A stretch of DNA of 38,603 bases, taken from NCBI GenBank assembly GCA_009602725.1, contig WELB01000218.1, positions 100,831 to 139,433 on the forward strand. The letters are read 5' to 3'. Positions within the stretch are counted from its first letter, which is position 1. Each line of letters opens with the position of its first letter. Below are positions 11,093 through 22,483 of the stretch, one piece after another. The position numbers were made by a program, and so were the translations under genes. A model generated the notes under the pieces. That model was not told where the DNA came from and searched no databases. It saw only the letters and a list, made by a program, of their open reading frames with translations. This DNA is from Spirogloea muscicola (lineage: Eukaryota > Streptophyta > Zygnematophyceae > Spirogloeales > Spirogloeaceae).

Positions 11093-14000
11093 ATGGCGGC
11101 TCTCGCCGCAGCGGCGACGGCGGCGGCGGCGGCGGCGGCGGCAGGCGGCCAGAGCTGCAGCGCTCGCCCCATGGGCCTCTCTGCAGGACGTTTGCCTGCG
11201 GCTTTGAATCCCGCGATTGCCTTTGGCAAGGGCGCCACGGCAACGGCGCGGCGGCCGGTCGCCCATGCTGCAGTCTCCGGTGTTGGCGACGGCCGGTGAG
11301 CTCGCAGCCAGAACCAGCAGTTAGTCGGCCATGCGCAGCGGCTGCGAGTCGAGTACGCAAGCGTGCCTCGCTCTCCTTTGCCAACGGGGTTTTGGGTCCC
11401 GGTGACTGGCCCAGGCAGGCCGAACCAGGCCGCGAAGCTGGCGATGCGACCTCGACACTGCCGCCCGTACAGGCCGGGTGCGGTCCTCGTGCTTGGCCTT
11501 GCTTGAGCTTCTAGGAGCTTACAGCAGCTACCAAAACACTGTTGCTCACTGGCATCCTGCATTGCTGCCAAGGCATCTGTCTGGTGGCTGACATACATCT
11601 TCTGGATGTGTCACTGCGTGGCTTGCAATGGTGTTGCAGGGCGGTTGACGGCAAGCTCGCATCCGACGCGCCCACGATGGTACCCAAGCGCATGCTACCC
11701 CTTCCCGGTGCTACACGCTAAGCTGCGCTTTAGATTTCGTTGCCTAATGATCTGAGCTACGCTTCCGCTGAGTTGCCAGTTTCCTATCCCTGACATGGAC
11801 AACACTGCTTGCTTGCTTACCAAGATCCTCACAGCTCGGACCCTGAGGTCGAATTTGGCGGGGTTTTGGCGGCTCTGTTGCTCAAGCAGGCTGTGTCAAA
11901 GCAAGAGCTGGCTATAGCAGGCTCTGGCGACATGATGAAGCTCTTCAATGACGCGCAGCAGAGTGAGCAGACGCCCTTCATCAAGGTCGGCAGTCGCCAA
12001 TTTGCGGCTAGTGCAGCATTTTTGGCCGGCCGTAACTTCATCTCCAAGAAGCTCTTGTCATGATCTCCATCTCTCAAATTGCAGTGAAGGGCTTGAGCTT
12101 CTGGGTCCTGGACTTAGCTCCAGTCTGTTTTCAGCACTATTCCTCTCGCTGAAGCTCACAGACGTATTGTCATGTGGATCATTTTGAGTTGTCTGGTTGT
12201 CTATGCTTCGGAGTCTGGTTTTGTTGCTTAAGCTAGCCTGGAAGTTGAGAATGCCATAATATTTTTCTGGTTCATAAAAATCTGCATGTACTTATGTCCT
12301 GCCATCTCCTACCCTCGGCGGTCATTGTCCTCATCATTGCTTGGAGCGCTTGGCCATGGCAGACATGCTGTTCCTCAATAAGCAGCGGCTGGTGGCTGTG
12401 GAGGAGCTCCAGCGCGCCGACCGTGACCGCAAGCTCCTTCTGGCGCGCATCGGGCAGCTGGAAGCGGAGACAGCCGCCAATGCTGCACAGAAGGAGCTAC
12501 TGCAGCAGCGCTTGCGCCACCTCGAAACGTCCCTTGGCATTGCCGAGAGCCGCGGTAAGACGTGGACAAGAGTGACTCGTTGGCCAGATCGGCCGCGTCC
12601 TGAGGCCACTGTGGCAGAAAGCTGCAGTTGACATCTTTGACAAAGTGTCCTTGTAGACATATTGAATCTGGACACAAAGTCCTCTAATTCCTAAAATGAG
12701 ATGGAAAAAGCCAATATGGGATTGCAAAGATCTGATATATATTGAGGGCAAAGGAAACAATTTGAATGCAGACAATGAGCTAATGGTATGCTAATGCTCC
12801 ACACTGGCCTCATCTCTTACAAATGGCAGGCGGTGCCCTCTTCCGCAGTGGCCTCGCACGGAGCTGGAAGCATAAGCCAGACCCACCACCCATCTGGAGC
12901 TCGCTGCTGCTGCGCGTCGACTCGTTGCTACTGACGGGCGCCCTCGCTGGGCACCAGGCCGACGGCCTCCGCCAGCTAGCGCGGGTGCGCGACGTCCAGG
13001 TGGCCGAGACGTATGCGGAGTTGGTGGACTGCGAAGACTACCAGCTGGCTGCAGGGCTCATCTCGCTGCTCGATCACAACAAGAGGTACTTGGCTCCATT
13101 GCACAAAGAGCTGCCGTCCTATATCCTGCATGTAAGGCTTAGACAGGTTACAAATTAATCATCTCAAGCACAACACAAAGCTCAAGTCAGCAGTGTGATG
13201 GCACGCAACTGCTGAGTGGACTCTTCATACACAGAGATGCATGTCAGCCTCAAAGAGCCCTGACAACGGGCAGCTACAACAGCAGCAGTCCTTAGTGGCA
13301 GGCAGGCACTCACTCGGCAGTGGCACTGATGCGGCAGCTTCTGGTCTGCTGCAGGCGAGGCCTGCACGTGGTGCAAGTGGCGACGGAGCTTGCGCCGATC
13401 GCGCAGGCGGGGTCGCTGGGCAAGTTTGTCACAGGCCTCAGCCGCGCGCTGCGCAAGAAGGGCCACCTAGTGGAGGTCATCGTGCCCAAGTATGGCAACC
13501 TGGACATGACCTTCCTGGAAGGTGCCCAGCAGATCTCGCAGGAAATTTACTCGTCCTTCGATGGCGAGTGGGTGAAGAATCGCCTGTGGACTGGGTGAGC
13601 ATGCTCCACTGCTCAGCTTTGTGGCAGCTAGGCATGCAGTAGACCAACAGGTGCCAAGAGGCACACACCTTGCATCCTAAGCCCAAACCAACCCCTTGCA
13701 CTGAATAAGTGTCAAATGGAAACCCCTTTTTGGTAGTGATACTGCCAAGGCTGCAAAGCTTAGAGGGCGTTTAGCATTGTCAATAAGTACCCGGTCAAAT
13801 GCCGCCACTCATGCAGCTTCTGACTGCACCTTCACAAAGATGACTAGCAAACTGCTGCTTGAGCGGGCTGCTGCGGCTGCTGATTGGGCTGCAGTACGGT
13901 GTACGGCCTGCCCGTCACGCTCATCGAGCCTGTGCATGAGCGGGGGTTCTTCAATCGCGAGCACATGTATGGCTACGAAGATGACTTTGAAAGGTGAATC

Positions 14001-17000
14001 CACCTGAGATATGTCCCTCATTTGTGGAGGGCTTCCAAAATACCTGACATTGTCTAGTTGAGGCACTGCTTCCTTGTTCTGGCCACCCCATTGACGCACT
14101 GCTTGCTTTGTTCTGGCCACAATGGCCGTTCAGCAGCATACATTCCAAGATCAAAAGTGTGTCATTCTTGAGCAGTGCTTGCGTATGTGTGAGGTAGTAT
14201 GCACCGTAACCTGACATTTAAGTGAAGCCTGGCAACTTGACCAACCACTTGGACAAGTTGGCCAAGTGACTCACATGATAGTCCTTATGCCAGAAGCTTC
14301 CTCCTGCCAGATGCTTCCAGATGCTTCAAGGCTGAGCAGCTCTTGTAAGGCATGTTGGTCATTCTACAGGTTTTCATACTTCAGCCGGGCTGCACTGGAG
14401 TACCTCCTGAAGCTCAGAAAGCACCCGGACATCATCCACCTTCACGACTGGCAGACTGCTTCTGCTGCTCCGCTGTTCTGGGACATCTATGCAAACTTGG
14501 TGAGCCCAGCAGAACGACAGGACACAGAGATGACATGCTGTGCACTTCTTCCCAGCCTCCTCCTTTGATTCCTGCCACAATGCACCGTAGAGTTCGTAAC
14601 AGCAGACTTCACGGTGGGACTGGTCATGTACTTATTTCTTGAGCCTTCCTGGCATATCGCACATCGGTGCACCTTACCTGCCTGGCTCTGGCAGAATCTG
14701 CAGGCCGATCTGCTCATCAAAGCGACAAGTAGGATCTGGTATCTGACCTTGGATGGCAATATTGCACACAGGGCCTTGGAGATGCAAGGATCATGCTGAC
14801 ATGTCACAACTTCAAGTATCAGGTCAGGACTGACCTCATCGTTGGAGTGTTGCTTTCTCATTTTTAGAACCTCTATGTGCCATTCTGATAAACATTACAC
14901 AGACGCATTCATAGATTGGAGGATGATAGGCTGATTGCTGAGCATCATTTGGAAGTTCTGAATTGATTCACGAATGATTGACATTTGGTCCATTGCGCTT
15001 GTTCTTTTGCTCATCAGAGCACACAACCTAGCGAGAACTTGGCGCTCGTTGGGCTGGACCCGTTTGCTCTAAACAGGCCGGACCGCTTTCAGGACAACCA
15101 AGATCCCTCCAAAGTCAACATTCTCAAGGTGGGTTGTGAATGCAGCCCGCTGTAGCAACAATAGCAGCATATCTGTGATTTCCACTCCTAACTTGGTGTC
15201 AGCACTATTGCAGGGTGGGATCGTGTACTCCAACAAGGTGACTACGGTCAGCCCCCTGTATGCCAGTGATTTGATTGCAGGCGTCAATGCTCATGGCCTT
15301 GAGTCGACACTCGCTTCACACAGGTCTGATTCTCTCAGTCCAGCTACACACGAGTATTTATACATATTTCCAGTACCTCATTTGCTTGGCTGACGATGCT
15401 GGCCTTCTCATCTACAGCCCGTACGAACTGTTGCAATCTGAAAGTATCTGCATCTTGAGGATTCTGACACCACGTATCCATGTACCGACAGGCACAAATT
15501 TGTCGGCCTCCCGTCCACATTCGATGAAGACCAGTGGAATCCTGGGAGGGACGCCGCTCTTCCCATGGCAATTTCCGCTGAGGTGGGAGCAGTCCCGGTT
15601 GCCGTATACCGAGCCACGTCTAGACTTTGATGCAACCACACAATACTAATGTACATTTGACATCCGATGGAGAGCTACTCGTTGTGGCAAGGGATTGTTG
15701 GAATTGACGCTGGTTGTTAATGTCAAGCAGATGATTGGGTACTAACCTTTCTGTTCCCATGATATGTCAATGGTATACTGTCAGGATCCGTCTGGGAAGG
15801 CTGCCTCAAAGGCAGAGCTACGGCAGCAGCTTGGCCTTCCACGTATCGATGCTAGCGGAGTTGACCGACCGCTGGTACGAAGCTTGGGCTTGCACTGCAT
15901 ACCTTTTAAAGTATCCTGCTTGTGATACTCAGATTTCCATGTGCTTGTTGTTGTTGTCAGTCGTTTCAGTCATCGCAGAAGGTCAATGACCTCAGCGATG
16001 CACCTAGCTCACTAATGTCAGCAACATTATCTTGTCATGCCATGCACATGCACATGCACTTGCTGACGCCGTACACCAATTATCAAAATGCCTGTCACCT
16101 TCAACCAGAGCCCTGTCTACGTTAGGTGACCTTAATGTCCTCCTGGCTGCTGCCTCAGAACATTTGCTCCAGATCATCTGCCAAGATTTGGCAGATGATG
16201 CTTACATAGCACATTCCTGCCTGCAATGGCAGGTTGGCTGCATCGCGCCTCAGGTTTCTGAGGCTGACATTGATGTGATCAGAGAGGCTCTTCAAAGCTC
16301 GCTACAATGTGAAGCACAGGTGAGAGGGAGGTCTGCAAACCTGCATCTGCTACTAAGGGCGCAAAAAGGGCACTGCTTGACACCCCTGCACCATGGCCTG
16401 AATTCCCTTGTGCTTATGTTGTTCTTTCCTGTGTACCAGTTTGTGTTTGTCGGCGCTAGCAAGTTCCCGAGAGTGCAAGTTGAGCTGGAGGACTTGAAGC
16501 GCGAGGAAAAGGTGCAATGGCCATGTCCTTCACTGTATCCTGGGGTCTTGTGGAGGTGTTTGACCACACTAGGTGTATACAGGAAAGGACTTTGGGCTTT
16601 GACTCTAGTCTAAGTGTCGCAAGTATCCTGGGAATGTATGCTATGCTGAGCTAATGTTGTTAGCCACTCTCCAGATGTAACTCTTTGATGTCGCTCACCG
16701 CACCCTGCTGCTCTGCTTCCTCCAGGACGAGCACGCCGCCACAGTGATCCAGTACACGGACGCCCTCGCCCACCTGGTTCTGGCTGCTTCCGACGTCCTC
16801 GTCTGCCCCGCCGTCCATGACCCATCTGAGGAGATGCCAGTGAGCCGCCACAACAGAAGCTGCCCACATGACTTTGCCGGATCTCAACGCTAAAGAGTAG
16901 TCACTAGATGCTGAAAGGTGAGGCCAGAGCATCCAGCTGTCTGGTTAGCTGTTGACACCTCGCCATCACCTGATGGTTTATCTCTTAAAGGCACCCACCT

Positions 17001-17799
17001 TTGATTGTGGCTGCGCAGCTTCTCGGTCTAAGATATGGAGCCATACCAGTGGCAAGGCAGCAAGGTGGCACCATGGACAGGTGAGGTGCAACTTTCCGTG
17101 CTCGATGCGCCTCAAGCTCAAGCGTTTCGACCTTAGCAGGTGCCAAGTCGGTGTGCGTCAACGGGCAGCAGTATCTTGCCACTGCCTGCGGCAGAGCTGT
17201 GACCTCGTGAACTCGGAAGTCAGACGACCTTCTTTCATTGGTCCCCAAGTATTCTAGACTGCTGAGAGAATATGTGTATCCCACATCTTGCTCCAAAGTT
17301 GCCATTCTATCTGGTGAGAGAACGTTGGTTTGCCTGTATCCAGCATTATCGATGTCGATGATCCCACCCAGCCCCGCTCCAAGGTCAACGGCTTCCCATT
17401 CTACTCCGTGGAGCCCAAGGACATGTGTGCCGCGCTGCAACGAGCTCTTGAGTGTTATGTGGGCTTCTTTCTGCCTAAATCTGCACGAGACCCCTATATC
17501 CAGTTGGTCATTGTGACCTTGACACAGGATCTGGCACAATGGCCTCCATGATGCATGCCATGCTTGCATGCCACTGTCTACGCAATGGCCATTACATAAC
17601 ACTTCAATCATGAGGCCTTTTTGACCTTAATCTGAACCCCATTCGTGAATGTGACCATCAGCTGTTTCCGTTCATGCAGAACCAGGACCCTGAGGGTTGG
17701 GCCGCTTTGGTGGTCAATGCCATGTCCACAGACACGTCGTGGGATGCGCGGTGCTGCGACGCGTACGTGGAGGCCTACTGGTCCATCCGCAATGGGTGA
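11093..17799 (+). CDS. SS4/SS5-like starch synthase (GT5), probably non-catalytic
   Basis: Proposed exons: 11093-11295, 11640-11707, 11825-11985, 12347-12554, 12830-13085, 13355-13594, 13895-13993, 14370-14499, 14772-14822, 15018-15128, 15214-15323, 15492-15582, 15785-15874, 16233-16319, 16440-16511, 16726-16839, 16901-16917, 16991-17080, 17344-17458, 17680-17799 (810 residues). Exon 1 is Ala/Arg/Ser-rich, like a plastid transit peptide. Exon 4 is a coiled coil whose start (LAMADMLFLNKQRLVAVEEL) matches plant SS4. The GT5 half keeps HVVQVATELAPIA, HDWQT, TCHNF and VYSNKVTTVSP. However KxGGL reads QAGSL, NGID reads PSTFD, the Rxx(P)QKG region reads APQVSEAD, EPCGL reads DPSEEM and KTGGL reads RQQGGT. 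Exons 5-16 and 18-19 are firm. Exons 1-3 and the 17-nt exon are tentative. SS4 and SS5 act in starch granule initiation in plastids; here a scaffold role is inferred. Confidence 0.85.
11825..12063 (+). other. Open exon of uncertain membership upstream of the coiled coil
   Basis: After AAG at 11824 the frame stays open to a TGA at 12061-12063. It reads PEVEFGGVLAALLLKQAV and continues to FLAGRNFISKKLLS. Two readings fit. It may end a small plastid-targeted protein made of exons 11093-11295, 11640-11707 and 11825-12063 (roughly 170 residues). Alternatively it may splice at AAG|GTCGGC (11985) into 12347 and supply the starch synthase N-terminus. The second is favoured because the coiled-coil exon otherwise has no transit peptide. 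I do not recognise the sequence. Confidence 0.5.
16901..16917 (+). other. Putative 17-nt microexon in the starch synthase gene
   Basis: Exon 16726-16839 ends in phase 0, but the conserved frame of 16991-17080 (LRYGAIPVAR) needs two extra bases. A 17-nt segment between TAG and AAAG|GTGAGG restores the frame, adding SLDAE plus a split codon. The donor is strong and the acceptor modest. The alternative is a frameshift at the 16839/16991 junction. Confidence 0.4.
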
Positions 17800-18291
17800 T
17801 GGAGCAGCAGTTTCGCCAAAGCCCCTCCCACTCCATGCAGTGCCACTGAAGCTACACCTTCATCCTGCTCCTGACCATACCGTGACTCCGACAACAAACA
17901 GTCACCGGGTGCTGTCTTACCAGCAGGGTCGCAGCCTGTCAGCCCCAGTCCTTCATTCTGCCACACCTCGCTAGACAAAGACCCCAGCTCGGCGTATTCG
18001 CCGTGCTGGAGCGCCAGCTAGCGCAGCTAGCCGCCGGCTGGCCTGCTGGGGCTGCTAACACGGCAACGTGGGTCCCACAGCCGTACGTGTTTATGCACGC
18101 TTATCAGCGCGGCTTCGGGCCTTGCTGAGCGACCTTAGCTTGGTGATGGCGAGTGCGACAGTCGGCTCTGGAGCACAAGTCACAGCGATCTAGAGTGTGA
18201 CACAGGGAGGGCTGCTGGGCTCGTCCGGAGCACACTCACCGATGCTGACCGATCCTCTGCTCTGCCGGGAGGCCTCTGCCAGCCGATTTCC

Positions 18292-18312
18292 TGGGCTGGC
18301 CGATCACAGCCA
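18292..18312 (+). repeat. Hairpin repeat copy
   Basis: TGGGCTGGCCGATCACAGCCA, followed by CATCGCTCTCTACTGGAAG as in the copy at 7329. Confidence 0.65.
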
Positions 18313-18894
18313 TCGCTCTCTACTGGAAGAAGAGAAGGTGCGCAGAGCACATGACATGAAAGGGAGGCCAATCCAAGCCACTACATTGGTCAGGCAGAAT
18401 CTAGTGCAGAATTAACGAGGCTACATAATACGGAGCCCTATGCTAAGGCGTCTAAGGTAGCAGTGTGACATTAGTACCCACGGGTGAGCACATGCAAATC
18501 CGACGAGCTAACTTGGGGAGCCGGAGCGCCGCCACGGAAGCTGATGGCGTAACTTAGAGCGCAACCTGCTCGCAGATAAACAGCCAGAGCTTGCGAGCGC
18601 TGCAAACTAGGCGAAAGCTGCCTCCATTACATGCAACAACTAATGCCTGCAGTGCGGCTAGTGTGGCTCAAGCTGCTCCCCAACTTCGACGACGCGCGTC
18701 AACCACTCAGGCCAGATGCTGGATGAGGGGGGATGCCATGGCCACCGTAAGTGTCCATAGCCCACCGATAAAAGTGGACTCCTCAGGGGTGGTCCTTGTA
18801 GTGCTGAGGGGAGAGAGAGCATTCCCGCGGCACAAGCCAGAAGGAGAGAAGACGCTTCCAGGAGAGGGTAGTGGCTGTAGTGACCAGCCCAGAA

Positions 18895-19054
18895 AGCCAG
18901 AGGCTGATGCAAGGGCACGACCGGCTCGGCGGTGTAAAGCAACAAGCAAGCGCTTGGGACCGCTGTAGGGACATAGATAGATGCATGCGGTTGCAGGACA
19001 CAAGGCCCAAAGGCACCGAGCCTCCAAGAAGTGCTGCACCCTGTTCGCTGCGCC
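18895..19054 (+). repeat. Dispersed repeat A, copy 1
   Basis: About 160 bp matching 21155-21305 in the same orientation. Shared segments include GCTGTAGGGACATAGATAGA, GGCCCAAAGGCACCGAGCCT and GTGCTGCACCCTGTTCG. There are scattered substitutions and small indels, and neither copy encodes a conserved protein. Confidence 0.85.
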
Positions 19055-19149
19055 ATCTAAGCCAGAGAAGTGGACGTACAGGCAGCAATGGCAACATCTA
19101 GTGGTAAAAGCTACAAGCTACAAGAACAGAAGTTGCTCACGGGCTGTGG

Positions 19150-19815
19150 CTACAAGGCTGCCCGTCCGCCACACCCATAGGCCACGCTCTCGCGCCAGCT
19201 CCCCACGCTCCCCACCCCAGCCGCTGCGCAACCACATTGCTTGGCCGCTTGCGGACGCAGGCCAGCCAACGCCACGCCATGGCAAGGACGCCAGTCGCAT
19301 GCTTTCCCTTGTTCACTGTCCTGGCGGCAACGACCATACAGGCTGCCGCCAGAGCCTCTGTTACCGGCTCTGTCTTTTGTGACTATGACCTCAATGGCAT
19401 TGTAGTGGCGAGGACGCCAGTCGCATGCCTTCTTGTTGACTGTCCTGGCGGCAACGACCATGCGGGCTGCCGCCAGAGCCTCTGTTACCGGCTCTGTCTT
19501 CTGTGACCGTGACCTCAATGTCATCACTTGTCATTGTCATCAATGTCATCATTGATCACGGTCACAGTCAGGTCACGGTCACAGAAGACAGAGCCGGTAA
19601 CAGAGGCTCTGGCGGCAGCCCGCATGATCGTTGCCGCCAGGACAGCGAACAAGAAAGAGAAGGCATGCGACTGGCGTCCTCGCCATGGCGTGGCGTTGGC
19701 TGGCCTGCGTCCGCAAGCAGCCGAGCAATGTGGGCGCGAAGCGGCGGGGTTGGGGGCCGTGGGGAGCTGGCGCGAGAGTGTGGCCTGCGGGTGCCGCGGA
19801 CTGGCAGCCTTGTAG
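19150..19815. mobile_element. Foldback (long inverted repeat) element with internal duplication
   Basis: The left end CTACAAGGCTGCC (19150) is exactly complementary to the right end GGCAGCCTTGTAG (19803-19815). The inverted arms continue inward. For example, the left stretch 19439-19514, containing GCCTCTGTTACCGGCTCTGT, pairs with 19571-19645. The left arm carries a direct duplication with period 126 bp (copies from 19285 and 19411). The centre is rich in TCATCAATG-like sequence. No transposase is present, so it would be non-autonomous. Transcripts could fold into a long hairpin. I did not establish target-site duplications. Confidence 0.8.
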
Positions 19816-20493
19816 CGGCAGCGGCGCCTTGTCCGTTCTTTCTGCACGGGCCAAGGAGTTGAAGTATGCGGACCACCGGGAGGACGTGGTTCTTCCCGCT
19901 CGCCATTGACATACACGGGGCGTTTGGAGCTCGGTGGCTTGAGATGCTCCACAAGCTCTCGCGCAGCGCAATATCCTGCGGGTACCACAGGGAGCAGGCT
20001 GCTTCAACGCAGCAGGCTCTCTCCTGCAGGTGTGATACATTCAACCCCCTGGCCATGGACATCCACGGGATGTTATGGAGGTCGGTGGTCCTCGTCACTT
20101 TTGCTGCTGGCCTCGCAAGCTGACCAGCGGCCTTGTCCGACGCCCATTTACTTTGGCCTCCTCGTCGCCGCCAGCCCCCTCCCGAAGGCCGATGTTGTGC
20201 GCCCTCAAGCAAGGCTCGGCCGCCGGCGCCGCCGCTGCCGCCGCCGCCGCCGTCCCCAATGCCATTTAGATTCAAGATATACAAAGCAGAGGCAGATATC
20301 ATCACGCGAGGTTTGGGTTAAGGAAGGAATGTGTATGAGGAGGGAGGAGAGGAGGGGCATCCCGGCGGCGGTGGCGGCGGCAGCGGCGGCGGGGAGGAAC
20401 GAGGAGGGCTTGGGTTTAGGAGAAGAAGTTGGCTGCTGATGTCAAACGAGCTGCTGTAAAAGCCAGCAGAAGGAAGCGCGGCCAGATTGACTG

Positions 20494-20514
20494 GTGGCTG
20501 GGAAAGGCCAGCCC
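20494..20514 (-). repeat. Hairpin repeat copy (reverse orientation)
   Basis: The reverse complement reads TGGGCTGGCC then CAGCCA. The adjacent ACAAGGTC corresponds to the GACCTTGT that precedes plus-strand copies. Confidence 0.6.
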
Positions 20515-20980
20515 AAACGTATGGACAAGGTCTGAAGGAGCCGGAGTACGAAGGACTCCGGCTCCTTCAGAGCCAGCCAGGTGCATGCAGAAGGTCTTAT
20601 AACAACATTAGCGGACCCACAGGCTAGGCAGATAGAAATTGCTCGCCCATAGAAAAAGAGGGGCTAGCAAAGCCAGCCCAGAAAAGAATGGACAATGTCC
20701 AAAGGCCACAAAAAGGTGCCGAAAACCAAAAACTACACAACTAGACACGAGATGATGCAGATGGAAGCTCAGTACCCCCGAGTGAGCAACAGGAAGTCAT
20801 AATAAGTCGCAGCTGGGAAAGAGCTGGGAAAGAGGCACTCCGCCGCGACCCAGATGCAGCAGCCATAGCGCAGCCGGCGCGTGTGTGGACTGCGCAGATG
20901 GGGCCTTCATTCTTGACGTCTTAGCGCGTCGTATCTTGCTTCTTGAGCCATCCGGCCCTTTCAGACCTTGTCCATTCTTT

Positions 20981-21050
20981 TGGGCTGGCCTTTCGCAGCC
21001 ACCAGTCTATCTGGCCGCGCTTTCTTCTTGTGGGCTGGCTTCTCACAGCC
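20981..21050 (+). repeat. Two adjacent hairpin repeat copies
   Basis: Copies at 20981-21000 (TGGGCTGGCCTTTCGCAGCC) and 21031-21050 (TGGGCTGGCTTCTCACAGCC). The first is preceded by GACCTTGTCCATTC. Confidence 0.7.
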
Positions 21051-21154
21051 ACTGCTGTCAGTTTGGACGCGCTTTCTTTGTGAGTACCCCCGTGTCAGCA
21101 ATAGGAAGTCAGATGAGCTGAGGGGAGGAAGTTGAAGAGCAACCCCGCTGCGCA

Positions 21155-21305
21155 AGCCAGAGGCAGCTGCAAGGGCACGACCAACTGGCGGTGCAAAGCA
21201 AGCGCTTATGACCGCTGTAGGGACATAGATAGACACATGCGGTGACAGGACACATGGCCCAAAGGCACCGAGCCTCCAGGAGGTGCTGCACCCTGTTCGG
21301 GGCGC
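21155..21305 (+). repeat. Dispersed repeat A, copy 2
   Basis: Partner of 18895-19054. It is followed about 120 bp later by another hairpin repeat copy, which suggests that both belong to one larger mobile family. Confidence 0.85.
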
Positions 21306-21424
21306 CGCTGGTCAGCTTGAGAAGAAACACGCTTCGGGGTTGCTGAGCTCCCCTCCACTGTTGTTTCGTGCATAGCTGTGTGGTCAAGGCGCCTTCTGGC
21401 TGTTTGGACCTTGTCCATTCGTTT

Positions 21425-21445
21425 TGGGCTGGCCTTTCACAGCCA
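21425..21445 (+). repeat. Hairpin repeat copy
   Basis: An exact consensus form, preceded by GACCTTGTCCATTC as at 20981. Confidence 0.7.
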
Positions 21446-22081
21446 CTACCTTCCAGTAGAAAAGGAGTCTTTTGTGTTTCTGAAAGCACCATGGCCAAGT
21501 ATAAGGGCAAGCACATCTAAGGACGTACATCAGCCACTGCGATTTTGACCCGCTCACCCACGGGTCAATTCAGGAAGGTCGCTAGCCAATGCCTAAATAC
21601 CAGATGGCAGTGCCAGCACCTAGAGCTCGCCCAGCTTTCTGGTGCAAAGCATGAGCCTGAGCACGCCGCAAACAGGCCGACACTGGTCGCCGCAAGTACG
21701 ACAGATATGCAGCTGGCAAGCCCATCTCAGCCAGAAGCACATCTGCACATCTGCAGTAGAGGGCGATGGCCAATGAGAATGCACAAGCTCCACAGGGCAG
21801 GAGGAGCTGGCATCGCCAGCAGGGTAGTCCTTGTACTTCAGTTCCTTCCTTTTAGTTGTGGGCTGGCTTTGCTAGCCCCTCTGTTTCTGTCGGCGAGCCA
21901 GCTCTCTTTCTGTTCGGCCACCAGATCAACACGCCTCGTCCGAGGAGAGAAGGCGCGCAGTGCGCCTGAAATTAAAGCAAGGCCAATTCAAGCCCATACA
22001 TGGTTTAGGCAGAAAGTGCAGAAAGTGCAAAGAATGCAGCGCAAAGAATGTGACTACATGAAATGACGCCCTATACTAGGA

Positions 22082-22286
22082 GGGGCCGGACGTGCCACAG
22101 AGCGGGGGGAGCCGTGCTAACGAGGGCCATGTCGACTCGACCTGTACCGCTTGTGGAGCTGCTAGAGGAGGGTGAGGAAGCAGCAATGGCAGGAGGGAGG
22201 GCCGGTGGGGAAGGAGGGCCGGAGGTGCCACAGAGCGGGGGGAGCCGTGCTGATGGGGGCCATGTCGACTCGACCTGTACCGCTTG
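22082..22286 (+). repeat. Two-copy direct repeat upstream of the one-helix protein gene
   Basis: Copies of about 72 bp at 22082-22153 and 22214-22286 share GTGCCACAGAGCGGGGGGAG and CATGTCGACTCGACCTGTAC. They lie 200-400 bp before the start codon and may fall in the promoter. Confidence 0.8.
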
Positions 22287-22442
22287 CTAAGGGACGTGAA
22301 GGGTTCAGAGGGGAGCTGAGTTGGGGAGAGGGGGCGGAGACCTCCCTCCCCGCGCCGCATGAAGCCGATAATTGAGGCCGCTCCCTCGCGAAGAGGGAGG
22401 GGAGGGAGAGGGAGGGCAGGCCTCCGCGTGTGGAAGCTCCAC

Positions 22443-22456
22443 AACCCTAACCCTAA
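22443..22456 (+). promoter_or_regulatory. Telo-box-like element before the one-helix protein start
   Basis: AACCCTAACCCTAA sits 28 bases before the ATG. It resembles the plant telo-box (AAACCCTAA) found near transcription starts. A function here is inferred only. Confidence 0.4.
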
Positions 22457-22483
22457 GCTTGGCCTAGATCTCACCTCCCCGCC

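Larger units (their letters stand above)
17800..22483. other. Gene-poor, repeat-rich spacer
   Basis: No protein-coding gene is recognised across 4.7 kb. The open frames here overlap inverted or dispersed repeats and low-complexity GCC tracts (for example 20215-20260). The spacer holds the foldback element, the paired dispersed repeat, seven or more hairpin repeat copies, an AGGAAGTC-bearing repeat near 20770 and 21083, and a two-copy repeat upstream of the one-helix protein gene. Confidence 0.6.

Noticed and set aside
12356-12360. ATG at 12356 as the sole start of the starch synthase
   Set aside because: It is possible, with a good context (GCCATGG), but it would leave a plastid enzyme without a transit peptide, and the residues just before it also align with the SS4 coiled-coil start.
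19568-20305. 245-codon minus-strand open frame over the foldback element
   Set aside because: Most of it is the inverted repeat arm plus GCC-rich low complexity, and the same residues recur in other frames because of the repeat.
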